A stretch of 64,000 nt of DNA from Actinoplanes sp. N902-109 (GCF_000389965.1 NC_021191.1:1303501-1367500), one strand, 5' to 3'. Shown: positions 17,405 to 27,052, counted from the stretch's first letter. Program-made: numbers and translations. The notes: generated from the letters alone by a model not told the origin.

Positions 17405-18429
17405 CAGGCTGCCGCTCCCAGGGTCAGGCCGATCGACACCGCGGCCGACGGCACGAAACTGTCGAAGCCCCGCTCCCGGGCCTTGCGCGTGTCGCGCAGC
17501 CGGGCGGCGCTGTCGGCGTACATCACGGTGACACCGAGCTGCTGCTGTACGTGCTCGGCCAGCCCGGGCATCAGCGCGCTGCCGCCGCACAGGGCGACCC
17601 GGGTGACCTGCTTCTGCCGCTCGCCGGAGGCCAGATAGGTGAACGAGCTGCGCAGCTCGTTGACCAGCGGCCGGATGGCGTCGGCGGCCGCGGTCGCGGT
17701 GTCCGGGTGGCCGTCGCCGTGCAGGCCGTAGCGGCACTTGAGCGCCTCGGCCTCGGGCAAGGTGATGCCCAGCCGGGTGGCGATGCTGTCGGTGATCTCC
17801 TTGCCGCCGCGCGGCACGGTGCGCACGATCAGCGGCTCGCCGTCGGCGTGCACGACCACGCTGGTGACCTCGGCGCCGATGTCCACGATGGCCTCGACCT
17901 GGGCATCCAGCCGGGAGGCGGCGCGCAGCAGCGCGAACGACGCGAGGTCGACGTTGACCACGTGCAGGCCGGCCTTCTCGACCGCCTGGACCAGCTCCAT
18001 CACCGCGTCCTTGGGCATGGCGATGAGCAGCCCGCGTACGGTCGGGTTGGTGCCGGGCTCCTCCAGCGGCCGGAAGTCCAGCAGCGAGCGTTCCACCGCC
18101 AGCGGCAGCTGATCCTTGACCTGGAACGGCAGCGACTTGCGCATCTCCCTGGGCGGCAGGTTGGACACCGACATCTCGCGGACCACCAGTTGCGGGTTGG
18201 TCACCCCGAGCAGGACCTGCTTGGTGCCGAACTTGCAGGCGGCCCAGAGCTGCTTGAGCGCCGAGGTGACCGCGATCGGGTCGGTGAGGATGCCGCCCTG
18301 CATGGTGCCGGGCGGCAGCGGGACCTGCCCGAAGTTGGAGAGCGTGTACTCGTCCTTCGCGCGGCGGACCTCCACGGCGCGGATGGACGACGAGCCGATG
18401 TCCAGCCCGATCGGGTTGACGCCAGCCAT
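17404..18429 (-). CDS. pilM: Type IV pilus actin-like protein PilM
   Basis: 341 residues from ATG 18429, preceded by GGAAGGA. The actin-like ATPase fold is shown by IGLDIGSSSIRAVEV (phosphate 1), EAIVDIGAEVTSVVV (phosphate 2) and LCGGSALMPGLAEHV (adenosine motif). The ending SFVPSAAVSIGLTLGAAA is typical of actinobacterial PilM. It is cytosolic and binds the PilN N-terminus. An upstream extension of the frame to 18654 is rejected because of the ribosome binding site here. Confidence 0.93.
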   Translation of the reverse strand: MAGVNPIGLDIGSSSIRAVEVRRAKDEYTLSNFGQVPLPPGTMQGGILTDPIAVTSALKQLWAACKFGTKQVLLGVTNPQLVVREMSVSNLPPREMRKSLPFQVKDQLPLAVERSLLDFRPLEEPGTNPTVRGLLIAMPKDAVMELVQAVEKAGLHVVNVDLASFALLRAASRLDAQVEAIVDIGAEVTSVVVHADGEPLIVRTVPRGGKEITDSIATRLGITLPEAEALKCRYGLHGDGHPDTATAAADAIRPLVNELRSSFTYLASGERQKQVTRVALCGGSALMPGLAEHVQQQLGVTVMYADSAARLRDTRKARERGFDSFVPSAAVSIGLTLGAAA

Positions 18430-18457
18430 GGGGCTCCTTCCTTGATCCGGGGGTGGC

Positions 18458-19240
18458 TCAGCCGGTCGGGGCGAGCAGGTGGGTGTACCAGTCGGCGATC
18501 GGGGCGGCGGCGAAGACCGCGACGAACGCACCGGCGAGCATGTACGGACCGAACGGGATGCGGCTCTTGCGCTTGGCCACCCGCAGCGCCAGCAGCAGCG
18601 TGCCGGCGAACCCGCCGAGCAGGAACGCGGCGAACATCCCGACCGCCACCGCACTCCAGCCCAGCCAGCCGAGATACAGGCCGAGCAGCGGCGCCAGCTT
18701 GACGTCGCCGCCGCCCATCCCGAAGAACGCGACGACCCAGAACAGCACCCAGACGATCCCGGCCGCGAGCAGCGCCCGGGCCGCGGTGTCCCACCCGTCG
18801 GTGGCGATCATCGCGGGCAGCAGCAGCACCAGCGCGACGCTGTAGGAGGGCAGGACGATCTGGTCGGGCAGCCGGTAGACGTCGAGGTCGATCGCGGTCA
18901 GCGCGATCGCCACGGCGGCCAGGTAGAGGTACGCCGGCAGCTCCCAGGACCAGCCGAACTTGGCCGCCACAGCCACGAACAGCGCCGCGGTGCCCGCCTC
19001 GACGAGGGGGTACCGGGCGCTGATCGGGGCCTTGCAGTCGGCGCACCGCCCGCGCAGCACGAGCCAGCCGAGGACCGGGATGTTGTGCCGGTTGCGCACC
19101 TCGGTGCCGCAGTGCGGGCAGTGCGAGCCGGGCCGCACCAGCGACTCGCCGCGGGGGACGCGGTGGATGACGACGTTGAGGAACGAGCCGACCGCGAGCC
19201 CGAGCAGGCCGGCGACACCGAGCAGCAACGGCTCCGGCAT
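18458..19240 (-). CDS. pilD: Prepilin peptidase / N-methyltransferase
   Basis: 260 residues with about eight membrane helices. The cytosolic zinc-type loop has two CxxC pairs (CPHCGTEV, CADCKAPI), as in full-length PilD with an N-methyltransferase domain. Catalytic aspartates sit in TAIDLDVYRLPD and in the GMGGGDVKL motif. It should cleave the leader of PilA and the three minor pilins after Gly and methylate the new N-terminus. It lies between pilA and pilM. Confidence 0.93.
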   Translation of the reverse strand: MPEPLLLGVAGLLGLAVGSFLNVVIHRVPRGESLVRPGSHCPHCGTEVRNRHNIPVLGWLVLRGRCADCKAPISARYPLVEAGTAALFVAVAAKFGWSWELPAYLYLAAVAIALTAIDLDVYRLPDQIVLPSYSVALVLLLPAMIATDGWDTAARALLAAGIVWVLFWVVAFFGMGGGDVKLAPLLGLYLGWLGWSAVAVGMFAAFLLGGFAGTLLLALRVAKRKSRIPFGPYMLAGAFVAVFAAAPIADWYTHLLAPTG

Positions 19241-19280
19241 CGTCGGTCCTCCTCGGTTCTCGCGGTCGGTCAGGCAGTGC

Positions 19281-19760
19281 TCAGACGGCGGTGCCGGTGC
19301 ACTTGGTCATGTCGAAGGACGAGTACGTCTTGCCGGTGACCGAGCCACCGTTGGCGCTGTCGTACACGTAGTACTTCTTGGCCGTGCCGCCGGTGTTGTA
19401 CGCGCAGATCTTGTAGGTGGTGTCCGCGGCCGTCGAGATCAGCGACAGGACGGTCTTGTCCGACAACGTGATCTTCTGGTTGCCGAGCGCCACGGGCGAG
19501 TCGCCGACCGCCGTGCCCTTGTTCGCGAAGCCGGCCGGGTACTGGTTGCCGTTGTCGGTGTAGTACTGCTCGACCGCGCTGATGGCGCCGCGCACGTCGG
19601 ACTGCGCCGACTTGTCGGCCGCGCCCTGGCGGTAGTTCAGGTAGACCGGGACAGCGATGGCGACCAGCACGCCGATGATGACCACGACGACGAGGAGCTC
19701 GATGAGCGTGAAGCCCTCGTCGCCCTTCTTGGCGCGCATGCGGGCGAGGATGTCCTGCAT
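19281..19760 (-). CDS. pilA: Major type IV pilin PilA
   Basis: 159 residues from ATG 19760, with GGAGG eight bases upstream. A 16-residue basic leader ends in Gly16; the mature protein begins FTLIELLVVVVIIGVLVAIA with Glu at +5. The globular head contains two late cysteines (KICAYN and TKCTGTAV) able to close a disulfide loop. It has the size of a major pilin, unlike the modular minor pilins downstream, and has a 105-base leader region after pilC that may allow its own promoter. Confidence 0.93.
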   Translation of the reverse strand: MQDILARMRAKKGDEGFTLIELLVVVVIIGVLVAIAVPVYLNYRQGAADKSAQSDVRGAISAVEQYYTDNGNQYPAGFANKGTAVGDSPVALGNQKITLSDKTVLSLISTAADTTYKICAYNTGGTAKKYYVYDSANGGSVTGKTYSSFDMTKCTGTAV

Positions 19761-19865
19761 TGGGGGTGCCTCCGTTGGGCGTCAGGGGTGAAGCGGGGAT
19801 GGGGTTGTCCGGGCTTGACTGCCCGAGACGACCGGAGACCGGTCGGTTCACTGCTCCGGGGCGGG

Positions 19866-21098
19866 TTAGTTGCCCTGGATGTTCTGGTAGATGGTGAACA
19901 TCGGTAGGTACAGACAGATCACCATCCCGCCGACCACGGACCCCATGACGAGGACCATGATCGGTTCGATCGAGGCGGTCAGGGACTCGGCGGCGCTGTC
20001 GACTTCCCTGTCGTAGAAATCGGCAACTTTGTCGAGCATCTGACTGATCTGACCGCTTTCTTCCCCCACCTCGATCATCTGTGTGACCATCTCGGGGAAG
20101 ATCTTGTGGTGCCGCATGGCCGAGGACATCGGCTGGCCGTCGCGCACGGCGGACTGCACGTCCTTCATGGCGACGTTGATGACCTCGTTGCCGGTGGTCT
20201 CGCCGACCACGGCGAGCGCCTGCATGACCGGCACACCCACGTTGAGCAGCAGACCGAGGTTGCGCGAGAAGCGGCTCATCGCCAGCTTCTGGAACAGCGA
20301 GCCGAAGACCGGCATGCGCAGCTTGAGCTTGTCGACCGCGAGCCGGAACTCGGCGCTGGTGCGTTGCTGGCGTTTGTAGACCACCGTGCCGCCGATGCCC
20401 AGGCCCAGCGCCAGCGGGCCGATCCAGTACATGTTGTGGCTGGTGTCGACCAGGAACTGGGTGATCGCCGGCAGCTGGCCGCCCAGGTTCTTGAACATGT
20501 TCTCGAAGATCGGGACGATGAACTTGAGCACCGCGGCGATCATCACGAACGTGAAACCCAGCACGATCGCGGGATAGGTGAGCGCGCCCTTGATCTTGCC
20601 GCGCAGCGCGGTGTCCTTCTCCAGGCTCTCCGCGATCTGCTCCAGGGCGCGGTCGATCATACCGCCGGCCTCACCCGCGCGGACCATGGCGACCATCAGC
20701 CGGGGGAAGACCTTGTCGTGCTTGCCCATCGCGGCCGACAGCGAGATGCCGCCGGCGACGTCGGTGCGGACCTCGCCGACTGCCTTCTTGAGCGAGACCG
20801 CCGTGGTCTGCTCCTCGAGGATCGCCAGCGAGCGCAGCAGCGACATGCCGGACGCCGTCATGGTGGCGAACTGCCGGGCGAACACGGCCAGGTCCTTGAG
20901 CTTGGTGCGGCCGCCCAGGCCGGGGATCTTCAACTCCATGTTGAGGCCCTGGCCGGCCGGCGTCAGCTCCAGCGGGACCTCGCCCCGCTGGCGCAGCAGG
21001 TGCGTCGCCGCTGTCTCGTTGGCTGCTTCGACCGTACCTTTGATCTTGCGACCGGTGGCGTCGATGCTGTTGTAGGAGAACGTCTTGGTAGCCGGCAT
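19866..21098 (-). CDS. pilC: Type IV pilus platform protein PilC
   Basis: 410 residues, starting one base after the pilT stop. Two T2SSF domains (about 70-195 and 275-395) and three membrane helices. The domains show the repeat FARQFATMTASGMSLLRSL ... GEAGGMIDRALEQIAE and the second-copy equivalent FSRNLGLLLNVGVPVMQAL ... GEESGQISQMLDKVADFYDRE. It is the inner-membrane platform turned by the PilB and PilT ATPases. Confidence 0.95.
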   Translation of the reverse strand: MPATKTFSYNSIDATGRKIKGTVEAANETAATHLLRQRGEVPLELTPAGQGLNMELKIPGLGGRTKLKDLAVFARQFATMTASGMSLLRSLAILEEQTTAVSLKKAVGEVRTDVAGGISLSAAMGKHDKVFPRLMVAMVRAGEAGGMIDRALEQIAESLEKDTALRGKIKGALTYPAIVLGFTFVMIAAVLKFIVPIFENMFKNLGGQLPAITQFLVDTSHNMYWIGPLALGLGIGGTVVYKRQQRTSAEFRLAVDKLKLRMPVFGSLFQKLAMSRFSRNLGLLLNVGVPVMQALAVVGETTGNEVINVAMKDVQSAVRDGQPMSSAMRHHKIFPEMVTQMIEVGEESGQISQMLDKVADFYDREVDSAAESLTASIEPIMVLVMGSVVGGMVICLYLPMFTIYQNIQGN

Positions 21099-21099
21099 G

Positions 21100-22257
21100 T
21101 CAGACCCGTCCGATCAGACGCTTGAGCTCTTCGGCGGAGTGGCAGATCTCCAGGGCGGACGCCATGCTGACCACGCCCTCGCGGACCCGCTCGGCCAGGT
21201 GCTGGTCGAACGAGAGCATCCCGTCGCTCCCGCCGGCCTGCATGAACGAGGGGATCTGGTGCGACTTGCCCTCGCGGATCAGGCTGCGGATGGCCGGGGT
21301 GGCGGTGAGGATCTCGCACACCACCGTGCGGCCCTTGCCGTCGGCGCGCGGGGCGAGGGCCTGGGTGACGACGCCCTGCAGGCTCGCCGCGAGCTGCGCG
21401 CGGATCTGCAGCTGCTGGTGCGGCGGGAAGATGTCGATGACGCGGTCGATGGTCTGCGTGGCGCTCTGGGTGTGCAGTGTCGCCAGCACCAGGTGGCCGG
21501 TCTCCGCGGCGGTCAGCGCGGTGGAGGTGGTCTCCAGGTCACGCAGCTCACCGACCAGGATGACGTCGGGGTCCTGGCGCAGCGCGTGCTTGAGCGCGGC
21601 GGCGAACGTCCCGGTGTCCGAGCCGACCTCGCGCTGGTTGACCACGCTGCGCTTGTGCGGGTGCAGGAACTCGATCGGGTCCTCGATCGTGATGATGTGC
21701 GCGGCGCGGCTGCGGTTGGCCAGGTCGAGCACCGAGGCCAGGGTGGTGGTCTTGCCGGAGCCGGTCGGCCCGGTGACCAGCACCAGACCGCGGGGCAGGT
21801 GGGCGAAGCGGGCCACCGAGTCGGGCATGCCCAGCTCGTCCAGCGGCTTGATCTTGTGCGGGATGGCCCGGAACACCGCGCCGCACGAGTTGCGCTGGAT
21901 GTAGAGGTTGCCGCGGAACCGCGAGACGCCCACGATGCTGTGCGCGAAGTCCATCTCCTGCTCGTGCTGGAACGTCTCCCACTGCGCGGGCGAGACGGCC
22001 GCGCGGGCCAGCAGGGCGGTGTCGGCCGAGTTGAGCTTGCCGTAGCCGGGCAGCGGGCGCAGGCTGCCGTCGACCCGGATCATCGGCGGCGAGCCGACGG
22101 TCAGGTGCAGGTCGGAACCGTGCGCCTCGACGAGCGCGATCAGCATCTGGTCGAGCACGGCGAGGTCGCCCGCGGCCGGCCCGGACGGGCCCGCCTGGTG
22201 CGGCACTTCCTGGTCGAGGGTGTACATCCGCGGCACCGACAATCTCGTGAACTCCAC
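21100..22257 (-). CDS. pilT: Pilus retraction ATPase PilT
   Basis: About 385 residues from GTG 22257, chosen because GGGTGG lies just upstream; ATG 22272 and ATG 22227 are alternatives. Motifs: GSDLHLTVGSPPMIRVDG, Walker A GPTGSGKTTT (about 161), the Asp box IITIEDPIEF, Walker B DVILVGELRD, the His box TGHLVLATLHT and an AIRSLIREGKSHQI element equivalent to the PilT AIRNLIRE motif. A retraction motor implies pili that twitch or take up DNA, not only adhere. Confidence 0.93.
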   Translation of the reverse strand: MEFTRLSVPRMYTLDQEVPHQAGPSGPAAGDLAVLDQMLIALVEAHGSDLHLTVGSPPMIRVDGSLRPLPGYGKLNSADTALLARAAVSPAQWETFQHEQEMDFAHSIVGVSRFRGNLYIQRNSCGAVFRAIPHKIKPLDELGMPDSVARFAHLPRGLVLVTGPTGSGKTTTLASVLDLANRSRAAHIITIEDPIEFLHPHKRSVVNQREVGSDTGTFAAALKHALRQDPDVILVGELRDLETTSTALTAAETGHLVLATLHTQSATQTIDRVIDIFPPHQQLQIRAQLAASLQGVVTQALAPRADGKGRTVVCEILTATPAIRSLIREGKSHQIPSFMQAGGSDGMLSFDQHLAERVREGVVSMASALEICHSAEELKRLIGRV

Positions 22258-22360
22258 TGACGCCACCCTCATTCGGCACGGTCCCGGGTGGCTTTAGGAC
22301 CTGTTCCGCAAGAAATGCCCGTCGGCGCCGCGCGATGGAGTAACCTGCCCGGCCGGCCGC

Positions 22361-24028
22361 TCAGATGGCGACGCGGGAAACCTCGCGTACCGAGGTCAGC
22401 CCGCCGGCCGCCTTGGCCAGGCCGTCCGCGCGGAGGTCGTACATGCCCTGCTCGATCGCGATCGCGCGGATCTCGTTGGAGGATGCGCGGCGGATCGTCA
22501 GCGACTCGATCTCCGGCGAGACCGGCATCACCTCGTGCAGGGCGATCCGGCCCCGGTAACCGGTGTTCGCGCAGTTGCGGCAGCCCACCGGCCGGTACAG
22601 CGCCTCGGGCACCTTGAGGTCCTGGTACGGCCAGTGCGCGGCCTCCAGCTCCTCGTCGGTGGGCGCGTACGCCTCCTTGCACCAGTCGCACAGCCGGCGG
22701 GCGAGCCGCTGGGCCAGCACGCAGTCCAGCGACGAGCCGACCAGGAACGGCTCGATGCCCATCTCGGTGAGCCGGGTGATCGCGCCCGGTGCGTCGTTGG
22801 TGTGCAGGGTGGAGAGCACGAGGTGACCGGTGAGCGAGGCCTCGACGGCGATCTGGGCGGTGTTGCCGTCCCGGATCTCACCGATCAGCACGACATCGGG
22901 GTCGGAGCGCAGGATCGCCGGCAGCACGGCCGCGAACGTCAGCCCCGCCTTCGCGTTGACCTGCACCTGGTTGACGCCGCGCAGCCGGTACTCGACCGGG
23001 TCCTCGACGGTGATGACGTTGATCTCCGGCTTGCTGATCCGGCCCAGCGTGGCGTACAGGGTGGTGGACTTGCCGGAACCGGTGGGCCCGGTGACCAGCA
23101 CCATGCCGTGCGGCTTGCTGAACGAGCCGGCGAAGCGGTCGAGGTTGTGCTGGGTGAAGCCCAGCTTGGTCATCTCCAGGTCGATGCCGCCGGTGTCGAG
23201 CACCCGCAGGACGATCTTCTCGCCCCACACCGTCGGCAGCGTCGCGGTGCGCAGGTCGACCGTCCGGTCGCGGATGAGCGCGGTGATACGGCCGTTCTGC
23301 GGCACCCGCTTCTCGGTGATGTCGACGCCCGACATGATCTTCAGGCGGGAGGTGAGCGCGGCCATCACGCCGCGCGGCACGGTGTCGAGCTCGTGCAGCA
23401 CGCCGTCGATCCGGTAGCGCACCCGCATGTCGTCCTCGGTCGGCTCGAGGTGCAGGTCGGAGGCGCGGTTCTGGACGGCCTGCTCGATCAGGTTGTTCAC
23501 GTAGCGCACGATCGGCGCGTCCTCGGCCGTGGTGGCCTGCGCGGCCATGCCGGCGGCGTCGTCGAGGCTGGTGTCGACGATGTCGCCGAGGTCGCTGTCC
23601 TCGCGCTGCAGCCGCTCGATGATCCGGCGCACCTCGCTGCGGGCCACGACCACCGGGCGTACGGTCATGCCGGTGGAGGCCCGCACGTCGTCCAGCGCCA
23701 CCACGTCACCCGGGTCGGTCACGCCGACCACGAGCTCGCCGTCGTTGATCGCCAGGCCGAGCACCCGGTGCCGGAGCACGACCGGCAACGGGATGCGCTT
23801 GAGCGCCGCCGGGTCGGGGATGAAGCCGACCAGGTCGAGCGTGTTGATCCCGAACGCGGCGGCGGCGGCCGAGGTCAGCTGCTCCTCGGTCACCACGTTG
23901 TCGTTGATCAGGACGGCCCGCACGGACCGCCCGCTGCGCTGCGCCTCGTCCGCGGCGGCGTCCACCGCCGCGGGGTCGGCGCCGATCTGCTTCAGAGCGT
24001 CGAGCAGCGGGCGGAAGGTCTGGTCCAT
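22361..24028 (-). CDS. pilB: Pilus extension ATPase PilB
   Basis: 555 residues from ATG 24028, preceded by GAGGA six bases upstream; ATG 24076 is an in-frame alternative. An N-terminal MshEN/T2SSE-N domain (about 1-130, possible c-di-GMP-binding type) precedes the motor: Walker A GPTGSGKST (about 318), VITVEDPVEY, Walker B DVVLIGEIRD, TGHLVLSTLHTND, and a zinc-type tetracysteine CDWC ... CRNC (about 446-484). It is the first gene of the leftward pilus operon. Confidence 0.94.
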   Translation of the reverse strand: MDQTFRPLLDALKQIGADPAAVDAAADEAQRSGRSVRAVLINDNVVTEEQLTSAAAAAFGINTLDLVGFIPDPAALKRIPLPVVLRHRVLGLAINDGELVVGVTDPGDVVALDDVRASTGMTVRPVVVARSEVRRIIERLQREDSDLGDIVDTSLDDAAGMAAQATTAEDAPIVRYVNNLIEQAVQNRASDLHLEPTEDDMRVRYRIDGVLHELDTVPRGVMAALTSRLKIMSGVDITEKRVPQNGRITALIRDRTVDLRTATLPTVWGEKIVLRVLDTGGIDLEMTKLGFTQHNLDRFAGSFSKPHGMVLVTGPTGSGKSTTLYATLGRISKPEINVITVEDPVEYRLRGVNQVQVNAKAGLTFAAVLPAILRSDPDVVLIGEIRDGNTAQIAVEASLTGHLVLSTLHTNDAPGAITRLTEMGIEPFLVGSSLDCVLAQRLARRLCDWCKEAYAPTDEELEAAHWPYQDLKVPEALYRPVGCRNCANTGYRGRIALHEVMPVSPEIESLTIRRASSNEIRAIAIEQGMYDLRADGLAKAAGGLTSVREVSRVAI

Positions 24029-24100
24029 GGCATCCTCAGGAACGTACGTTCGGGGTACGCCTGTCCCATCGGACACTCGTGGGCCGATCTGAGCCTCCCG

Positions 24101-25054
24101 TCACGGCCGCCGGAACGTGCGCCGGTAGGTGCTCGGGGCCACCCCGACCGTCTGCTGGAAGTGCTGGCGCAGGGCGGTCGCGCTGCCCAGGCCGCTGCGC
24201 CGGGCCACGACGTCGACCCCCAGATCGGTCGATTCCAGCAACAACCGGGCGTGCGCGACGCGCTGCTGCAGCAGCCATTTCTGCGGGCTCAGGCCGGTCT
24301 CGTCGCGGAAGCGCCGGGTGAAGGTGCGCACACTCATCCGGGCGTGCCCGGCCATGTCCTCCAGCCGCACCGGGTCGGCGAGGCGGTGCAGCGCCCACTC
24401 GCGGGTCGCCTCGGTGCCCGTGCCGCCGCTCTGCGGAACCGGGCGCTCGATGTACTGGGCCTGCCCGCCGTCGCGGAACGGGGGCACCACGCACCGCCGG
24501 GCGGCCTGGTTGGCGATCGCGCTGCCGTGGTCGCGACGCACGACGTGCAGGCAGAGGTCGATGCCGGCGCCCACCCCGGCCGAGGTCAGCACCATCCCGT
24601 TGTCCACGAACAGCACGTCGAAGTCCCAGTCGACCATGGGGTAGAGCCGGCGCAGCCGGTTGGCGTGGGCCCAGTGGCTGGCGGCGGTCAGCCCGTCGAG
24701 CAGACCGCTGTCGGCCAGCACGGCCGCGCCCGTACAGATGGACATGATCCGGGCGCCGCGATCCGAGGCGGCGCGCAAGGCCTCGCGCACCTCGGGCTCA
24801 CGCGGGCCCCTGACGATGGCGGTGCCGGGCACGAGCACGGTGTCGGCGGTGGCCAGCCCGGCGAGGTCCTGGTCGGGGACGATCTGGTAGCCGCCGCGCG
24901 ACGGGCGGATCGGGCGGCCGTCGATGCCGCAGGTGGTGACCGTGTAGAGCGGGGTTTCGTCGGCGGCCCGGGCGGCCCCGAACACCTGCGGGGGAACACC
25001 GAGGTCAAAGCCGACAACGCCGTCGAGGGCGAGCAACGCCACGGAATGCGCCAT
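24101..25054 (-). CDS. GlxA-type AraC-family regulator
   Basis: 317 residues from ATG 25054; ATG 25075 is an alternative. The N-terminal DJ-1/PfpI-like domain (about 1-185) has HSVALLALDGVVGFDLGVP and the nucleophile-elbow sequence SICTGAAVLADSGLL. The C-terminal AraC helix-turn-helix (about 215-312) has MAGHARMSVRTFTRRFRDET and LESTDLGVDVVARRSGLGS. It diverges from the MFS transporter with a 73-base gap, so it probably controls that transporter and itself. Confidence 0.9.
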   Translation of the reverse strand: MAHSVALLALDGVVGFDLGVPPQVFGAARAADETPLYTVTTCGIDGRPIRPSRGGYQIVPDQDLAGLATADTVLVPGTAIVRGPREPEVREALRAASDRGARIMSICTGAAVLADSGLLDGLTAASHWAHANRLRRLYPMVDWDFDVLFVDNGMVLTSAGVGAGIDLCLHVVRRDHGSAIANQAARRCVVPPFRDGGQAQYIERPVPQSGGTGTEATREWALHRLADPVRLEDMAGHARMSVRTFTRRFRDETGLSPQKWLLQQRVAHARLLLESTDLGVDVVARRSGLGSATALRQHFQQTVGVAPSTYRRTFRRP

Positions 25055-25127
25055 GGCCTGATTCTTGCGCAACATGGCCTTCCGGCCACTCGTCCGTACG
25101 GGTAACGACCAGCACACTGAGCCGGTG

Positions 25128-26423
25128 ATGACTCGACGCCTTCATCCCGCCTGGCTGGTCGCCGCGGTGGCCTTCGTCGCGCTGATCGGGGCGGCCGGCT
25201 TCCGCGCCACCCCGTCGGTCATGCTGCAGCCGTTGCACGACGAGTTCGGCTGGTCGCGGGGCACGATCTCGGCCGCGGTCTCGGTCAACCTGCTGCTGTA
25301 CGGCCTCACCGCCCCCTTCGCCGCCGCGCTGATGGAGAAGTTCGGCATGCGCCGGGTGGTCGCCGTCGCCCTGCTGCTGGTGTCGCTGGGCAGCGGGCTG
25401 ACCGTGTTCATGCGGGCCAGCTGGCAGCTCATCCTGTGCTGGGGCGTGCTGGTCGGGCTGGGCACCGGCTCGATGGCGCTGGGCTTCGTGGCGATCGTGA
25501 CCGGCCGCTGGTTCGTCCACCGGCGCGGTCTGGTCACCGGCATCCTCACCGCCGGCGGCGCCACCGGGCAGCTCATCTTCCTGCCGCTGCTGGCCCGGAT
25601 CACCGGGTCGCACGGCTGGCGGTCGGCGGCGCTGCTCGTCGCGTCCGCCGCGCTCGCCGTCGTGCCGCTGGTGTGGTGGCGGTTGCGCGACCACCCGTCG
25701 CACCTCGGCGTGACCGCCTACGGCGGCGTCGGCGCGGACCCGATCGCCTCGCCCGGCGGTGCGGTGCGCAACGCCCTCGGCGCGCTCCGCCAGGCGTCCC
25801 GGACCCGGCCGTTCTGGCTGCTGGCGGGCGGGTTCGCGATCTGCGGCGCGACCACCAACGGGCTGGTCGGCACGCATTTCATCCCGGCCGCGCACGACCA
25901 CGGCATGGGCGAGACCACCGCCGCGAGCCTGCTGGCGCTGGTCGGCGTGTTCGACATCGCCGGCACGATCGCGTCCGGCTGGCTCACCGACCGGGTCGAC
26001 AGCCGGTTGCTGCTGGGCGCCTACTACGGGCTGCGCGGGCTCTCGCTGCTCGTGCTGCCGTCGCTGTTCGCCGCGACCGCGCACCCGAGCATGCTGGTGT
26101 TCATCCTGTTCTACGGGCTGGACTGGGTGGCGACCGTGCCGCCGACCGTGGCGCTGTGCCGGGAGTACTTCGGGGCGCGGGGGGCTGTCGTGTTCGGCTG
26201 GGTGTTCGCCTCGCACCAGTTCGGGGCGGCGATTGCCGCCAGCGCGGCGGGCCTGGTGCGCGACCGGCTCGGTGACTACGACATGGCCTGGTACGGCGCC
26301 GGCGCGCTGGCGATCCTGGCCTCGATGCTGTCGCTGATGCTGCTCGCCGGGCGCCGGCTGGGGACGGAAGGCCCGGCCGGGCCGGGCATCGGGGTGGCGT
26401 TCCCCGCCGCTATCACCCGTTAG
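25128..26423 (+). CDS. MFS transporter
   Basis: 431 residues from ATG 25128, giving a short basic N-terminus and twelve membrane helices. The LxxEFGWSRGTISAAVS sequence in the first loop and ESFG-like MEKFGMRRVVAVALLLVSLGSG (motif A region) are usual for actinobacterial MFS permeases of the OFA/MCT-like group. The substrate cannot be read from the sequence. Its promoter lies back to back with that of the GlxA-type regulator, suggesting substrate-linked control. A palindrome follows three bases after its stop. Confidence 0.88.
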   Translation: MTRRLHPAWLVAAVAFVALIGAAGFRATPSVMLQPLHDEFGWSRGTISAAVSVNLLLYGLTAPFAAALMEKFGMRRVVAVALLLVSLGSGLTVFMRASWQLILCWGVLVGLGTGSMALGFVAIVTGRWFVHRRGLVTGILTAGGATGQLIFLPLLARITGSHGWRSAALLVASAALAVVPLVWWRLRDHPSHLGVTAYGGVGADPIASPGGAVRNALGALRQASRTRPFWLLAGGFAICGATTNGLVGTHFIPAAHDHGMGETTAASLLALVGVFDIAGTIASGWLTDRVDSRLLLGAYYGLRGLSLLVLPSLFAATAHPSMLVFILFYGLDWVATVPPTVALCREYFGARGAVVFGWVFASHQFGAAIAASAAGLVRDRLGDYDMAWYGAGALAILASMLSLMLLAGRRLGTEGPAGPGIGVAFPAAITR

Positions 26424-26425
26424 GT

Positions 26426-26441
26426 ATGTATCGAGATACAT
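26426..26441. promoter_or_regulatory. Perfect 16-bp palindrome upstream of snapalysin gene
   Basis: ATGTATC-GA-GATACAT, an exact inverted repeat located three bases after the MFS stop and 51 bases before the protease start. ATGT-N8-ACAT spacing is the kind of site bound by PadR-family repressors, though other dimeric regulators are possible. It is AT-rich in a GC-rich context and lies where a promoter for the protease gene should be. Confidence 0.6.
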
Positions 26442-26492
26442 CTATTCCTGGCTAGCGTTGGGCAACCCGTTCCCCATCAGGGAGGTCCCCTC

Positions 26493-27026
26493 GTGTTGCT
26501 GAAGAAACTCTCGCTCGCCCTCGTCGCGATCCTGGCGATGGCCGGTCTGCAGGCCGGCACCGCCGGGCCCGCGGCGGCGGCGCCGCGGGTGCTCTACTAC
26601 GACGCCGGTCAGGCCCAGGAGTTCGTCGCCGTGGTCAACCAGGGCGCGCAGATCTGGAACAGCCGGGTCGCCAATGTCCAGCTGCAGCCCGTCCCGGCCG
26701 GGCGGACCCCCAACATCCGGGTGTACGCGGACAACGGCTGGCCGCGCACCTACACGTCCTCCCTCGGCAACGGATACTGGTACATGGGCCGGGAAGCCGT
26801 GAACGACGGTTACTACCAGCCCCGGATCGCCGCCCACGAGTTCGGGCACATCCTCGGTCTGCCGGACAACCGCACCGGTCGCTGCTCGGATCTGATGTCC
26901 GGCAGCAGCGCCCCGGTGTCCTGCACCAATGCGAACCCGAGCAGCGCCGAGGCGGCCACGGTCAACACCAATTTCCGGACCTCGGTGGCGGTGCCGGCGC
27001 GAGAATTCGTCTTCTCCGGCTTTTAA
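26493..27026 (+). CDS. Secreted snapalysin-type zinc protease
   Basis: 177 residues from GTG 26493, with AGGGAGG upstream. A signal peptide (about 1-32, AGPAAAA) is followed directly by the catalytic domain. The zinc site HEFGHILGLPD fits the HExxHxxGxxD motif of snapalysins (M7 family), in which Asp is the third ligand. Two cysteine pairs are possible (CSDLM, SCTNAN). The length matches the compact family. It should be a small extracellular neutral protease, probably under the palindrome just upstream. Confidence 0.9.
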   Translation: MLLKKLSLALVAILAMAGLQAGTAGPAAAAPRVLYYDAGQAQEFVAVVNQGAQIWNSRVANVQLQPVPAGRTPNIRVYADNGWPRTYTSSLGNGYWYMGREAVNDGYYQPRIAAHEFGHILGLPDNRTGRCSDLMSGSSAPVSCTNANPSSAEAATVNTNFRTSVAVPAREFVFSGF

Positions 27027-27052
27027 GGACAAATCGCCCTAGCCTCTGAGGC

